A stretch of DNA of 8,581 nucleotides from Flavobacteriia bacterium (GCA_011330545.1 DRQI01000115.1:1-8581); one strand, 5' to 3'. Counted from the first letter of the stretch, positions 1 through 7,390 are shown. Notes: a model not told the origin generated them from the letters alone. Made by a program: numbers and translations.

Positions 1-33
1 GAAATCTAAAATACAAAACTAAGACACTTTCAT

Positions 34-582
34 TTGAAGAAACGAAAAATTATCATAAAATTTTTAGCCAGGTTTTTTGTTACCTATTTTTTATTACTGG
101 CGGTTTATAATTTTTATTTAAAACAAACCCAGCGAACAGGGGATGTTTTTTCATGCGCCCCTATGACTAAAATGGTTGCGTTTCACACTTATGAATTGGG
201 TAAATTATTAGGGTTTGATACCTATACAGGGCAACATGAATCTGAATTATCTATGAAATTTTTTGTAGGTGATGTATATGCTTCAAGAATTGTTGAGGGC
301 TGTAATTCTATCAGTATTATCATATTATTTTTGGCTTTTATTATAGCCTTTTCAGGAAGTTTAAAAGCTACTGTTATTTATGGGCTAGTAGGTACTATTA
401 TTATTTATATTGTAAACCTTTTTAGAATTCTTTTGTTGAGTTTGTTTATGTATAAATATCCTGAGTACCAGTACTTTTTACACAATATATTTTTTCCGGG
501 CGTTATTTATGGTACTACTTTTATTTTGTGGATTATTTGGGTAAATAAATTCTCTAATTTAAAACGTAAAAAAAATGAATAG
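34..582 (+). CDS. xrtF: Exosortase family protein XrtF
   Basis: A 182-residue polytopic inner-membrane protein of the exosortase/archaeosortase family. These are cysteine enzymes thought to cleave and re-anchor exported proteins that carry a C-terminal sorting signal. The three expected catalytic residues can be placed: Cys90 in VEGCNS at the start of a helix, Arg131 in NLFRILLL, and His150 in FLHNIFFPG. Hydrophobic segments lie at about 10-29, 91-110, 113-136 and 150-171, and a basic tail ends the protein. The start is TTG at 34: an in-frame stop lies at 7-9, no ATG or GTG lies between, and the first internal ATG (residue 44) would remove the first membrane helix. The stop overlaps the next gene by 8 bases, so the two are probably translationally coupled. 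The length suits XrtF, a flavobacterial subfamily. No sorted substrate is visible in the window, so the target is unknown. Confidence 0.88.
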   Translation: MKKRKIIIKFLARFFVTYFLLLAVYNFYLKQTQRTGDVFSCAPMTKMVAFHTYELGKLLGFDTYTGQHESELSMKFFVGDVYASRIVEGCNSISIIILFLAFIIAFSGSLKATVIYGLVGTIIIYIVNLFRILLLSLFMYKYPEYQYFLHNIFFPGVIYGTTFILWIIWVNKFSNLKRKKNE

Positions 583-1021
583 GTGGGCCAAAATAGCTAT
601 TATAAGTTTTTTAGTTATTTTACTAATGTTGGTACGGGCATTTGGCACCAAATTGTTTTACGACCCGTTTATCGACTATTTTAAAAATGATTATTTGCAC
701 AATAACATTCCGGGATTTGGTACGTTGAAATTATTTTTTTTCCTTTTTTTACGCTATGCTACCAATGCAATTATCTCATTAGCTATTATTTATGTTGCGT
801 TTTTGAATAAACGGCTTATTCGGTTTTCAATACGCTTTTATATCATTGCTTTTGTGGTGCTTTCAATGGTATACTATTTATTGTTAAGGGCACAAATGAA
901 TACTTATTTGTTTACCTTTTATGTGCGCCGCTTTTTAATACACCCCGTATTTGTATTGATTCTGTTGCCTGCATTTTACTATCAAAAGAAGTTGGTTCAA
1001 CAATCGGAACAATCAGATTAA
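575..1021 (+). CDS. Exosortase F-associated small membrane protein
   Basis: A 148-residue integral membrane protein with about four hydrophobic segments (roughly 6-24, 51-77, 86-105 and 120-137) and a short polar Lys/Gln-rich tail. It carries a conserved-looking early block, RAFGTKLFYDPFIDYFK (21-37), then a tryptophan-free helical core. Its ATG lies inside the end of the exosortase gene (ATGAATAG overlap). A small membrane protein encoded directly after xrtF is a known flavobacterial family (exosortase F system-associated protein). Identification rests on this position, the size and the topology. The molecular function is unknown; an accessory role for the exosortase, such as stabilisation or substrate presentation, is inference from the coupling only. 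I see no catalytic motif. Confidence 0.78.
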   Translation: MNRWAKIAIISFLVILLMLVRAFGTKLFYDPFIDYFKNDYLHNNIPGFGTLKLFFFLFLRYATNAIISLAIIYVAFLNKRLIRFSIRFYIIAFVVLSMVYYLLLRAQMNTYLFTFYVRRFLIHPVFVLILLPAFYYQKKLVQQSEQSD

Positions 1022-1088
1022 TCATCACTTTCTTTAGATGTTTGCCTAGTTTTTTGCAGTATTCATGTTAGGCGGCTCTAAAAATAAT

Positions 1089-1127
1089 AGCTTTAAAATT
1101 TTTATTTTGTACTTTTTCAAAGCTTTT
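1089..1127 (+). terminator. Possible weak terminator after the xrtF pair
   Basis: AGCTTTAAAA at 1089-1098 can pair with TTTT-C-AAAGCT at 1114-1124 (one bulged C), leaving a loop of about 15 bases, and is followed by a short T run. The stem is AT-rich and the T run is only four bases, so this is at best a weak intrinsic terminator. It is the only hairpin-like element in the 192-base gap that fits the end of the upstream transcript. Confidence 0.22.
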
Positions 1128-1159
1128 GCACGTTATATGTTAACATGCCAATAGGTATT
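1125..1159 (+). promoter_or_regulatory. Candidate promoter of the efflux operon
   Basis: Bacteroidetes promoters typically show TTTG near -33 and TAnnTTTG near -7. TTTG at 1125-1128 and TAGGTATT at 1152-1159 give a partial match, with spacing of 23 bases, slightly longer than usual. The match is imperfect (4 of 6 defined bases in the -7 element), but its position just upstream of the 19-bp inverted repeat is what a repressed promoter would show. An alternative -7-like element, TACATTTA at 1197-1204, lies on the other side of the repeat but leaves almost no leader before the ATG at 1214. Confidence 0.2.
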
Positions 1160-1166
1160 AAAGTTA

Positions 1167-1185
1167 AATGCAATAGCATTGCATT
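1167..1185. promoter_or_regulatory. 19-bp inverted repeat, candidate Fur-family operator
   Basis: AATGCAAT-AGC-ATTGCATT is a perfect 8-bp inverted repeat around a 3-bp spacer, 28 bases before the first gene of the efflux operon. Read as a 7-1-7 element it is TGCAATA-G-CATTGCA with one mismatch. The 7-1-7 architecture and 19-bp overall length are typical of Fur/Zur/PerR-type operators. A Fur-family regulator is encoded downstream at 7839-8282. I found no second full copy before the PII-like gene or elsewhere. That the regulator binds here is inference; the repeat itself is directly visible. Confidence 0.6.
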
Positions 1186-1213
1186 CAAATTTTAATTACA
1201 TTTACCAAGTTTT

Positions 1214-1522
1214 ATGAAATATTTAGCCATCATATTATCAATTTTTACCATTGCATTATCATCCATTCCTTGTGATGATGAACTCGCCATGGGTGAAAAG
1301 GTAACTATTGAACAACAAAGCTCTGACAACCATTCGGGAGACCTTACTGATTTGTGTTCTCCGTTTTGTAGTTGTGTTTGTTGTGCAACGGTGGTTATTG
1401 AACCTTTCTCACAACAAAGTATTTCTTATGAAGAGATGTATTCAAAAGAAGTAAATACTTATAACACTACCATTCATTCAAGCGATTTTTTAGATAAAAT
1501 TTTGCAACCTCCCCGCGTATAA
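1214..1522 (+). CDS. Secreted Cys-rich small protein (DUF6660-like)
   Basis: A 102-residue protein with an N-terminal signal sequence (hydrophobic 3-18) and a compact cysteine cluster LCSPFCSCVCC, placing Cys at 48, 52, 54, 56 and 57. Cys20 lies just after the hydrophobic stretch, but SIPC is a poor lipobox because proline precedes the cysteine, so lipidation is doubtful. The C-terminus ends in QPPRV. From memory this pattern (short signal peptide, LCSPFC-C-CC core, PP near the end) matches the DUF6660 family, found in Bacteroidetes next to CzcA/CusA-type efflux genes. Here it is the first gene after the candidate operator and lies 121 bases before the RND pump. A periplasmic metal-binding or metal-delivery role is inferred from the cysteines and context; no function is established that I know of. 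Confidence 0.75.
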   Translation: MKYLAIILSIFTIALSSIPCDDELAMGEKVTIEQQSSDNHSGDLTDLCSPFCSCVCCATVVIEPFSQQSISYEEMYSKEVNTYNTTIHSSDFLDKILQPPRV

Positions 1523-1537
1523 TTCAACTTTTGCATT

Positions 1538-1578
1538 AGGATATTTATCCTGTCAAGGCCAATTTTCGGCCAATTTTC
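1538..1578. repeat. Small palindrome and 11-bp tandem repeat before the RND gene
   Basis: Within the 121-base gap, AGGATA-TT-TATCCT (1538-1551) is a perfect 6-bp inverted repeat. It is followed by two abutting exact copies of GGCCAATTTTC (1557-1567 and 1568-1578). The two GGCC units could pair across a 7-base loop and are followed by AATTTT, giving a weak hairpin that might tune read-through from the small Cys-rich gene into the RND gene. No convincing promoter was seen between this block and the ATG at 1644. Confidence 0.5.
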
Positions 1579-1643
1579 ATTTCGAATAATTACAATATTA
1601 ACATAATTATATCGAGAAGTTTAATAAAGTTAATACGTTTTCT

Positions 1644-4600
1644 ATGATTAATAAAATCATTCACTTTTCCATTCATAATAAATTTATTATTGGATTGCTA
1701 ATTCTGGTACTTATAGGCGCCGGAACCTATTCAATGATGACTGTAAAACTGGGCTCAGTACCAGATATTACCAACAACCAAGTACAAGTAATTACCGTAG
1801 CCCCTAATTTAGGGACTGAAGATATTGAACAATTTGTAACCTACCCCATTGAATTGGCAGTGGCTAATTTACCGAGTGTCATTGAATTGCGTTCGGTATC
1901 GCGTTTCGGACTTTCGGTGGTTACGATTGTTTTTGAAGATAATATGGGTACCTATTTGCCAAGGCAATTGGTACAAGAAAAATTGACCGAAATACAAGAA
2001 GATATTCCTGAAGGTTTTGGCAAACCCTTTATGGCACCTATTGCCACAGGCTTGGGCGAAATTTATCAGTATTCGCTAGTTCCTAAAAAAGGGTTTGAAC
2101 AGACTTATTCTCCTGCCGAATTGCGTACCATTCAAGATTGGATTGTAAAAAGGCAAATGGCATTGGTGCCGGGTGTTGTTGAAATAAATTCTTTCGGCGG
2201 TAATGTAAAACAATATGAAATTGCCCTAAACCCTAATCGCCTTAACAGTATGGGCATTAGTATTAGCGAAGTATTTGAAGCCCTAGAGCAAAATAATTCA
2301 AATACCGGTGGAGCCTATATTGAAAAAAACCACCAAGCCAATTTTATTCGGGGTGAGGGGTTGGCTAGAACCTTAGAAGATATTGAAAATATTGTTATAG
2401 AAAACAATGAAAACACACCTATTTTAATCAAAGATGTTGCAGATGCTGTACATTTTGGGTCATCTGTACGTTTTGGAGCTTTTACCGAAGACGGCCAAGA
2501 AGCTGTTGGCGGCCAAGTATTGATGTTAAAAGGAGAAAATCCGAATGAAGTGATTCAAAATGTACAAAAACGTATTGCCAGTATTCAGAAATCGCTACCC
2601 GAAGGATTGATGATACGCCCTTTTTTAGATAGGAGCGATTTAATAGCCCGAACCACAAGTACGGTTTCAAAAAATCTAATCGAAGGCGCCCTCATCGTAG
2701 TATTTGTATTAGTATTTTTATTGGGGAGTATTCGAGGTGGATTGCTAACAGCCTCCATCATTCCACTCTCTTTGTTATTTGCCTTTATCCTTATGAAAGC
2801 TACCGGTGTTTGGGCAAACTTAATGTCACTAGGTGCTATTGATTTCGGAATTATTGTTGACGGTGCAGTAATTATAGTAGAAGGAACCGTGCATCATATT
2901 CAAGAACGGATAAAAAAGAGTAAAGCCGATTTCACCTCAGAAGAAATGGATGCACTTACCTATAAGTCGAGTAGCATGATGATGAATTCTGCATTTTTCG
3001 GGCAATTAATCATCCTCATCGTATTTACACCTATTTTGTTTTTAACAGGTGTTGAAGGTAAAATGTTCCGCCCTATGGCATTTACATTTGGTTTTGCAGT
3101 ATTAGGCGCATTATTATTGTGTTTGACCTATGTACCGGTAATGGCGTCACTATTTATGAAGCCAACATCACAAAAAAAACGTACTTGGTTTACCAGCCTT
3201 GAAGATTGGCTTACCCGTACAAGCGACAAGATGATGGGAGGTATTTTTAACGCCTATGAGCCATTGATAAATGGTGCGTTAAAATTTAGAAAAGTGGTCA
3301 TTGCTATCGCTGTATTATTATTTGTTATAGCAAGTTTTGTATTTTCAAGAATGGGAGGCGAGTTCATCCCAAAATTAGATGAAGGCGATATTGCCATGCA
3401 AATTATTATGAAACCCGGCAGCTCATTGTCAGAATCGATAAAGGTATCTGAAGAAGTAGAAAATATTATCAATGCTAATTTTCCGGAAGTAAAAACAATG
3501 GTAGGAAGAATAGGAGTTTCTGAAATACCTACTGACCCAATGCCAATGGATATTGCCGATTGTTTTATTATTCTAGAAAAAGATATGGATAAATGGACTT
3601 CCGCTACTACCAAAGCCGAATTAATCGAAAAAATACAAGAAAAATTAAAAGCCATTGTAGGAGCCAATTTTATATTTACCCAACCCGTTGAATTGCGATT
3701 TAACGAATTGTTAACCGGTGTGCGCGAAGATGTAGCTATAAAATTATACGGAAACGATTTAGAAGTGTTGGCAACAAAAGCTAATGAAATGGCAGCCATT
3801 ATTAAAACGGTAAAGGGGGCAGCCGATGTACGCGCAGAAGCTACAGACGGATTACCTCAAATTACGGTAAAATATCAACGGGCAAAATTGGCAAAATACG
3901 GTTTGACTATCGATAAACTCAATAGCTATGTAAGCGCTGCATTTGCCGGAGCCGATGCCGGAATTATTTTTGAAGGCGAAAAACGGTTTGACCTAGTTGT
4001 TAGGTTTTCTGACACCTATAGAAAAAGCATTGATGATTTACGGAACCTTTTTGTTGATTTACCAAATGAGAGCGCACAAATTCCCCTTAAAGAATTAGCA
4101 GAAATCAGTTACAAACCGGGACCTATGCAAATATCTCGTGACAATACTTACCGAAGGGTGTCGGTAGGTGTAAATGTCAGGGGCCGAGATGTAGAATCTA
4201 TGGTAGAAGAAGTACAACAACGATTGGATGCAGAATTAGCCTTGCCCGACGGTTATTTTATTGAATACGGAGGTTCTTTTGAAAATTTAAAAAGAGCCAA
4301 ACAACGCCTTTCTATAGTGGTACCTATTGCATTGTTCTTAATATTTATACTGTTGTATTTTGCTTTGAACTCCGTACCACAAGCTACCATGATATATATG
4401 GCCGTACCGTTGGCTGCTATTGGCGGTATTTTTAGCTTGGCTTTGCGTGGTATGCCCTTTAGTATCTCGGCAGGAGTTGGTTTTGTGGTGTTGTTTGGCG
4501 TGGCTGTGTTAAACGGATTGGTATTGGTAAGCCGGTTTAACAGTTTAAAAGAAGAAGGGCTTACCAATTTAAAAGAACGTATATTATTAGCTACCAAAGA

Positions 4601-6026
4601 ACGATTACGCCCAATATTGCTTACGGCCATTGCAGCTATTATGGGATTTGTGCCTATGGCAATCTCAGCATCTGCCGGAGCAGAAGTGCAACGCCCATTA
4701 GCAACTGTGGTAATTGGAGGGTTGATTTCGTCAACACTATTGACTTTATTGGTAGTTCCGGTATTATATTATTTGGTAGAAAACAGTACACAAAAACGAA
4801 AAAATAAGAAAATGAAAACCCCCATTGTAAATGCAGTACTCTTAGGCTTTTTTATGTTAGCAAGTGTACCATCTATGATGGCACAAGAAAAAACAAAGGC
4901 GATTACTATTGAAGAAGCGGTTGCCATTGCTTTTGAAAATAACCCCACAATAAAAGCGGCAAATTTTGAGGTTGAAAAGCAACAAAGCCTAAAGAAGTCA
5001 GCTTATGATTTTGACAAAACAGCTATTTCATATACGCGGGGGCAAATCAATAACGTTCAGCAAGATTATGAATGGAATGTATCACAAGATTTTAAATTCC
5101 CTACAGTGTACGGAACACAATCGAAGTTACAAAAAGAAAGGGTTCAGTTAAGCAAAACATCATTGGTACTGCAAAAAAATACGTTAGAACGAGATGTAAG
5201 GGCCACTTATATGCAATTGCAGTACGCCAAAAGTAAATTTTTGCTCGTTGAAGAACTCGAAAATGAATTTAAAAACTTCGCCGTAATTGCCGATAAAAGA
5301 TTTCAAGCAGGTGAAACAAACCTCATTGAAAAAATGTCTGCCCAAGGCAAGCGCGAAGAGATTCGCTTATTAAAATCAGAAGTACAGTTAGATGTAAAAA
5401 ACCTACGAAAACAGTTACAGTTACTATTGAATGTTGACGATGAAGTAACCATTGCAGAGGTGAAAGCTGTAAAGATACCCTTTAACAACATTCAAAAATT
5501 AGGAAATGAAAACCCTTTTCTTAAACTGCAAGAGCAAGTAGTAACTGTTTCAAAAATAGCTCATAAACTAGAAAAAGCTAAATTTTTACCCGATGTATCT
5601 GCCGGATATTTCAATCAACAAATAGAAGGGGTTAAAAATTTTACAGGGTTTCAGGTAGGCATAAAAATACCTTTGTTCTTTTGGTCGCAAAAAGGGCGGT
5701 CACAGGCGGCAAAAAAGAATACACAAATTGCCCAAATGAATTATGAACGGGCAAAATTAGATATCAGTGCTGTTTTGATGGCTACGCTTCAAGAATATGA
5801 AAAACACAAAGCATCATTAGAGTATTATGAGACTACGGGGCTACAGTTAGCCGATAAATTATTCTTTTCAACCAATAAAGCCTATAAAGAAGGAGAAGTA
5901 GGATATGTAGAATATGTAGCCACATTAGAGCAAGCAGTTCAAATTAAAAGAGATTATCTGGAAAGATTGAATTTATACAATCAAACCGTGAATAAAATCA
6001 ATTATTTAACAGGAAAATACAATTAA
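1644..6026 (+). CDS. czcA: CzcA/CusA-type RND efflux pump fused to CzcC/TolC-type outer-membrane factor
   Basis: A 1460-residue fusion. Residues 1 to about 1045 are a complete heavy-metal RND proton antiporter: first helix at 13-32, then VPDITNNQVQV, a first periplasmic region to about 340, helices from 344 to about 505, a second periplasmic region (about 570-885), and the last helices (about 890-1045). The HME-RND proton-relay motif DFGIIVDGAVIIVE (400-413) keeps D400, D406 and E413, matching CzcA. The three CusA Cu/Ag methionines appear replaced or shifted: M585 sits in a CzcA-like context, I637 replaces the second and E688 the third, so divalent metals are likelier. A basic linker (1050-1058) leads to an internal signal-like segment (1057-1081). 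Residues 1082-1460 form an outer-membrane efflux protein with two OEP repeats (RFQAGETNLIEKMSAQ at 1219 and AYKEGEVGYVEYVATLEQ at 1413). I recall comparable fusions of about 1450 residues in flavobacteria. The adaptor gene follows 58 bases later. Confidence 0.93.
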   Translation: MINKIIHFSIHNKFIIGLLILVLIGAGTYSMMTVKLGSVPDITNNQVQVITVAPNLGTEDIEQFVTYPIELAVANLPSVIELRSVSRFGLSVVTIVFEDNMGTYLPRQLVQEKLTEIQEDIPEGFGKPFMAPIATGLGEIYQYSLVPKKGFEQTYSPAELRTIQDWIVKRQMALVPGVVEINSFGGNVKQYEIALNPNRLNSMGISISEVFEALEQNNSNTGGAYIEKNHQANFIRGEGLARTLEDIENIVIENNENTPILIKDVADAVHFGSSVRFGAFTEDGQEAVGGQVLMLKGENPNEVIQNVQKRIASIQKSLPEGLMIRPFLDRSDLIARTTSTVSKNLIEGALIVVFVLVFLLGSIRGGLLTASIIPLSLLFAFILMKATGVWANLMSLGAIDFGIIVDGAVIIVEGTVHHIQERIKKSKADFTSEEMDALTYKSSSMMMNSAFFGQLIILIVFTPILFLTGVEGKMFRPMAFTFGFAVLGALLLCLTYVPVMASLFMKPTSQKKRTWFTSLEDWLTRTSDKMMGGIFNAYEPLINGALKFRKVVIAIAVLLFVIASFVFSRMGGEFIPKLDEGDIAMQIIMKPGSSLSESIKVSEEVENIINANFPEVKTMVGRIGVSEIPTDPMPMDIADCFIILEKDMDKWTSATTKAELIEKIQEKLKAIVGANFIFTQPVELRFNELLTGVREDVAIKLYGNDLEVLATKANEMAAIIKTVKGAADVRAEATDGLPQITVKYQRAKLAKYGLTIDKLNSYVSAAFAGADAGIIFEGEKRFDLVVRFSDTYRKSIDDLRNLFVDLPNESAQIPLKELAEISYKPGPMQISRDNTYRRVSVGVNVRGRDVESMVEEVQQRLDAELALPDGYFIEYGGSFENLKRAKQRLSIVVPIALFLIFILLYFALNSVPQATMIYMAVPLAAIGGIFSLALRGMPFSISAGVGFVVLFGVAVLNGLVLVSRFNSLKEEGLTNLKERILLATKERLRPILLTAIAAIMGFVPMAISASAGAEVQRPLATVVIGGLISSTLLTLLVVPVLYYLVENSTQKRKNKKMKTPIVNAVLLGFFMLASVPSMMAQEKTKAITIEEAVAIAFENNPTIKAANFEVEKQQSLKKSAYDFDKTAISYTRGQINNVQQDYEWNVSQDFKFPTVYGTQSKLQKERVQLSKTSLVLQKNTLERDVRATYMQLQYAKSKFLLVEELENEFKNFAVIADKRFQAGETNLIEKMSAQGKREEIRLLKSEVQLDVKNLRKQLQLLLNVDDEVTIAEVKAVKIPFNNIQKLGNENPFLKLQEQVVTVSKIAHKLEKAKFLPDVSAGYFNQQIEGVKNFTGFQVGIKIPLFFWSQKGRSQAAKKNTQIAQMNYERAKLDISAVLMATLQEYEKHKASLEYYETTGLQLADKLFFSTNKAYKEGEVGYVEYVATLEQAVQIKRDYLERLNLYNQTVNKINYLTGKYN
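4799..4886 (+). other. RND/outer-membrane-factor junction: slippery A6, stops in both other frames, internal ATG and signal peptide
   Basis: The end of the RND part reads CGA AAA AAT in frame, a heptamer A-AAA-AAT (4799-4805) of the X-XXY-YYZ slippery type. A -1 shift there gives AAA AAA TAA, stopping at 4805-4807. In the +1 frame a TGA at 4813-4815 overlaps the in-frame ATG at 4812-4814. That ATG (residue 1057) begins a textbook signal peptide: MKTP, a hydrophobic core at about 1061-1074, then SMMAQ with likely cleavage near residue 1080, followed directly by the mature outer-membrane-factor sequence. The segment could be an internal translation start, a cleavable membrane segment inside one polyprotein, or the scar of a lost stop codon. 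The sequence elements are seen directly; their use is inference. Confidence 0.55.
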
Positions 6027-6084
6027 GAATTAAAACTTTGAATGAAGCCTTATGGCATTCACACATTATAATAAAACACAAAAA

Positions 6085-7302
6085 ATGAAAAATATACTAA
6101 AGACAAGCACCTTACTATTATTCCTATTTATTTTAGGAAGTTGTAGCAATTCCAATACAAAACACGACGATAAAGATACTCATGGAGAAAAGAATGCTGA
6201 ACATTCTGAAGAGAATGAAACACATCAGGAAGAAAATAATAACCTACTTTCTTTACAAGAAAAACAGTTGACTGTAATGAATATTGAGTTAGGGGCTATC
6301 AAACAAGTGAATTTAGGAGCTACTTTAAAGGTAAACGGACAACTGGAATTACCACCTCAAAAAATGGCAAGTGTAAGTGCCATTGTTGGAGGAAGGGTGC
6401 AGAGTGTTGCCGTAATTGAAGGCGATAAGGTAAGAAAAGGCCAACTCATTGCTCGGTTGAGCAATCCGGAGTTTATCACTATGCAACGCGATTATTTATC
6501 GGCAAAAGGAAGTATTTCTTTTTTAGAAAAAGATTACCAACGTAAAAAAGAATTATTAAAAGATGGCATTACATCGTCTAAATCTTTTCAACAAGCAGAA
6601 GCCGCTTATTTAGAAGGGAAATCGGCATTAAACGCATCAAAAGCAACCCTGCAATTAATGGGAGTGAATGTTGCTGCCCTTGAACGTGGAAACATCGTAT
6701 CGTCTATTCCTATCATAGCGCCAATAAAAGGCTATATCCAAAATGTTGCAATTAATATTGGCAAATATGTATCCCCGGAACAAGAAATGTTTGAAATTGT
6801 AGACAATGAACACTTACACATCGGCTTAAAAGTCTTTGAAAAAGATATTGATAAAGTCAAGGTTGGACAAAAAATTACTTTTTCGCTCACAACAAGGCCT
6901 GATAAAATTTATGAAGCCGAAATTTTTGCCTTGGGAAGAGCCTTCGATATGGATACGCGCGCCGTCAAAGTACACGCAAAAATTATTGGCGACCACAAAG
7001 GTTTGTTAACCGGAATGTTCGTAGAAGCTAGGATTACTACTACCGATAAAAAAGTGAATGCATTGCCTGAAGAAGCTTTTATAAGTGAAAACGGATTGGA
7101 TTATATCTTTATCCAAAAAGAAAAAGATAATGATGATATCACTTTTGAAAAAATTCAGGTAAATAAGGGTATTTCAGATCTCGGTTTTGCCGAAGTAGTT
7201 TTTATCAATACGGTACCTAAAGAAGTGGTTGTAGTTACCAAAGGGGCATATTATGTAAATGCAGAATTGAATAAAGGCGAATTTGAAGAGCATGAACATT
7301 AG
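6085..7302 (+). CDS. czcB: CzcB-type periplasmic adaptor lipoprotein of the RND system
   Basis: A membrane-fusion protein of 405 residues that bridges the RND pump and the outer-membrane factor. The start at 6085 is chosen over the in-frame ATG at 6052 because it yields an exact lipoprotein signal: MKNILK, a hydrophobic core, and lipobox LGSC with the lipidated Cys20. The longer version would put eleven polar residues ahead of it. Residues 21-52 are a flexible acidic linker with His27, 33, 40 and 47, and the protein ends EEHEH, so both tails could bind metal. The lipoyl half-motif (GGRVQSVAVIEGDKVRKGQ, 102-120) is followed by an alpha-helical hairpin (about 126-200), the second lipoyl half (IIAPIKGYIQNVAINIGKYV, 210-229), a beta-barrel (about 245-320) and a membrane-proximal domain (about 325-400). 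The gene lies 58 bases after the fusion gene and is the last of this operon. Confidence 0.92.
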   Translation: MKNILKTSTLLLFLFILGSCSNSNTKHDDKDTHGEKNAEHSEENETHQEENNNLLSLQEKQLTVMNIELGAIKQVNLGATLKVNGQLELPPQKMASVSAIVGGRVQSVAVIEGDKVRKGQLIARLSNPEFITMQRDYLSAKGSISFLEKDYQRKKELLKDGITSSKSFQQAEAAYLEGKSALNASKATLQLMGVNVAALERGNIVSSIPIIAPIKGYIQNVAINIGKYVSPEQEMFEIVDNEHLHIGLKVFEKDIDKVKVGQKITFSLTTRPDKIYEAEIFALGRAFDMDTRAVKVHAKIIGDHKGLLTGMFVEARITTTDKKVNALPEEAFISENGLDYIFIQKEKDNDDITFEKIQVNKGISDLGFAEVVFINTVPKEVVVVTKGAYYVNAELNKGEFEEHEH

Positions 7303-7374
7303 ACCCGTACAGCACGTTGTATCGGTGTTAGAAATATTTAAGATGAAAACAAAAAAAATAAAATTCGTGATGTG

Positions 7375-7390
7375 ATTTATTTTTATAAAT
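7375..7390. terminator. AT-only hairpin after the adaptor gene
   Basis: ATTTAT-TTTT-ATAAAT is a perfect 6-bp inverted repeat with a 4-base loop, 72 bases past the adaptor stop. The stem has no G or C and no clear downstream T run, so termination here is doubtful. It is the only symmetrical element seen in the 193-base gap between the adaptor and the PII-like gene. Confidence 0.18.

Noticed and set aside
1..33. End of an upstream gene (a TAA at 7-9)
   Set aside because: Only two codons precede the stop, so no coding claim can be made.
1137..1146. ATGTTAACAT 10-bp palindrome as an operator
   Set aside because: It is perfect but short, AT-rich and has no repeat elsewhere; the adjacent 19-bp repeat is a far stronger candidate.
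3254..3799. 181-codon minus-strand open frame inside the RND gene
   Set aside because: It lies antisense to a well-conserved RND domain, is low-complexity Ser/Asn/Ile-rich, and resembles no family; it is a by-product of codon usage on the plus strand.
4253..4630. 125-codon minus-strand open frame inside the RND gene
   Set aside because: It is antisense to the last RND helices with no start context or recognisable domain.
6052..6084. Longer start for the adaptor protein at ATG 6052
   Set aside because: It would place eleven polar residues ahead of a perfect lipoprotein signal; the ATG at 6085 gives a standard signal peptide with lipobox LGSC.
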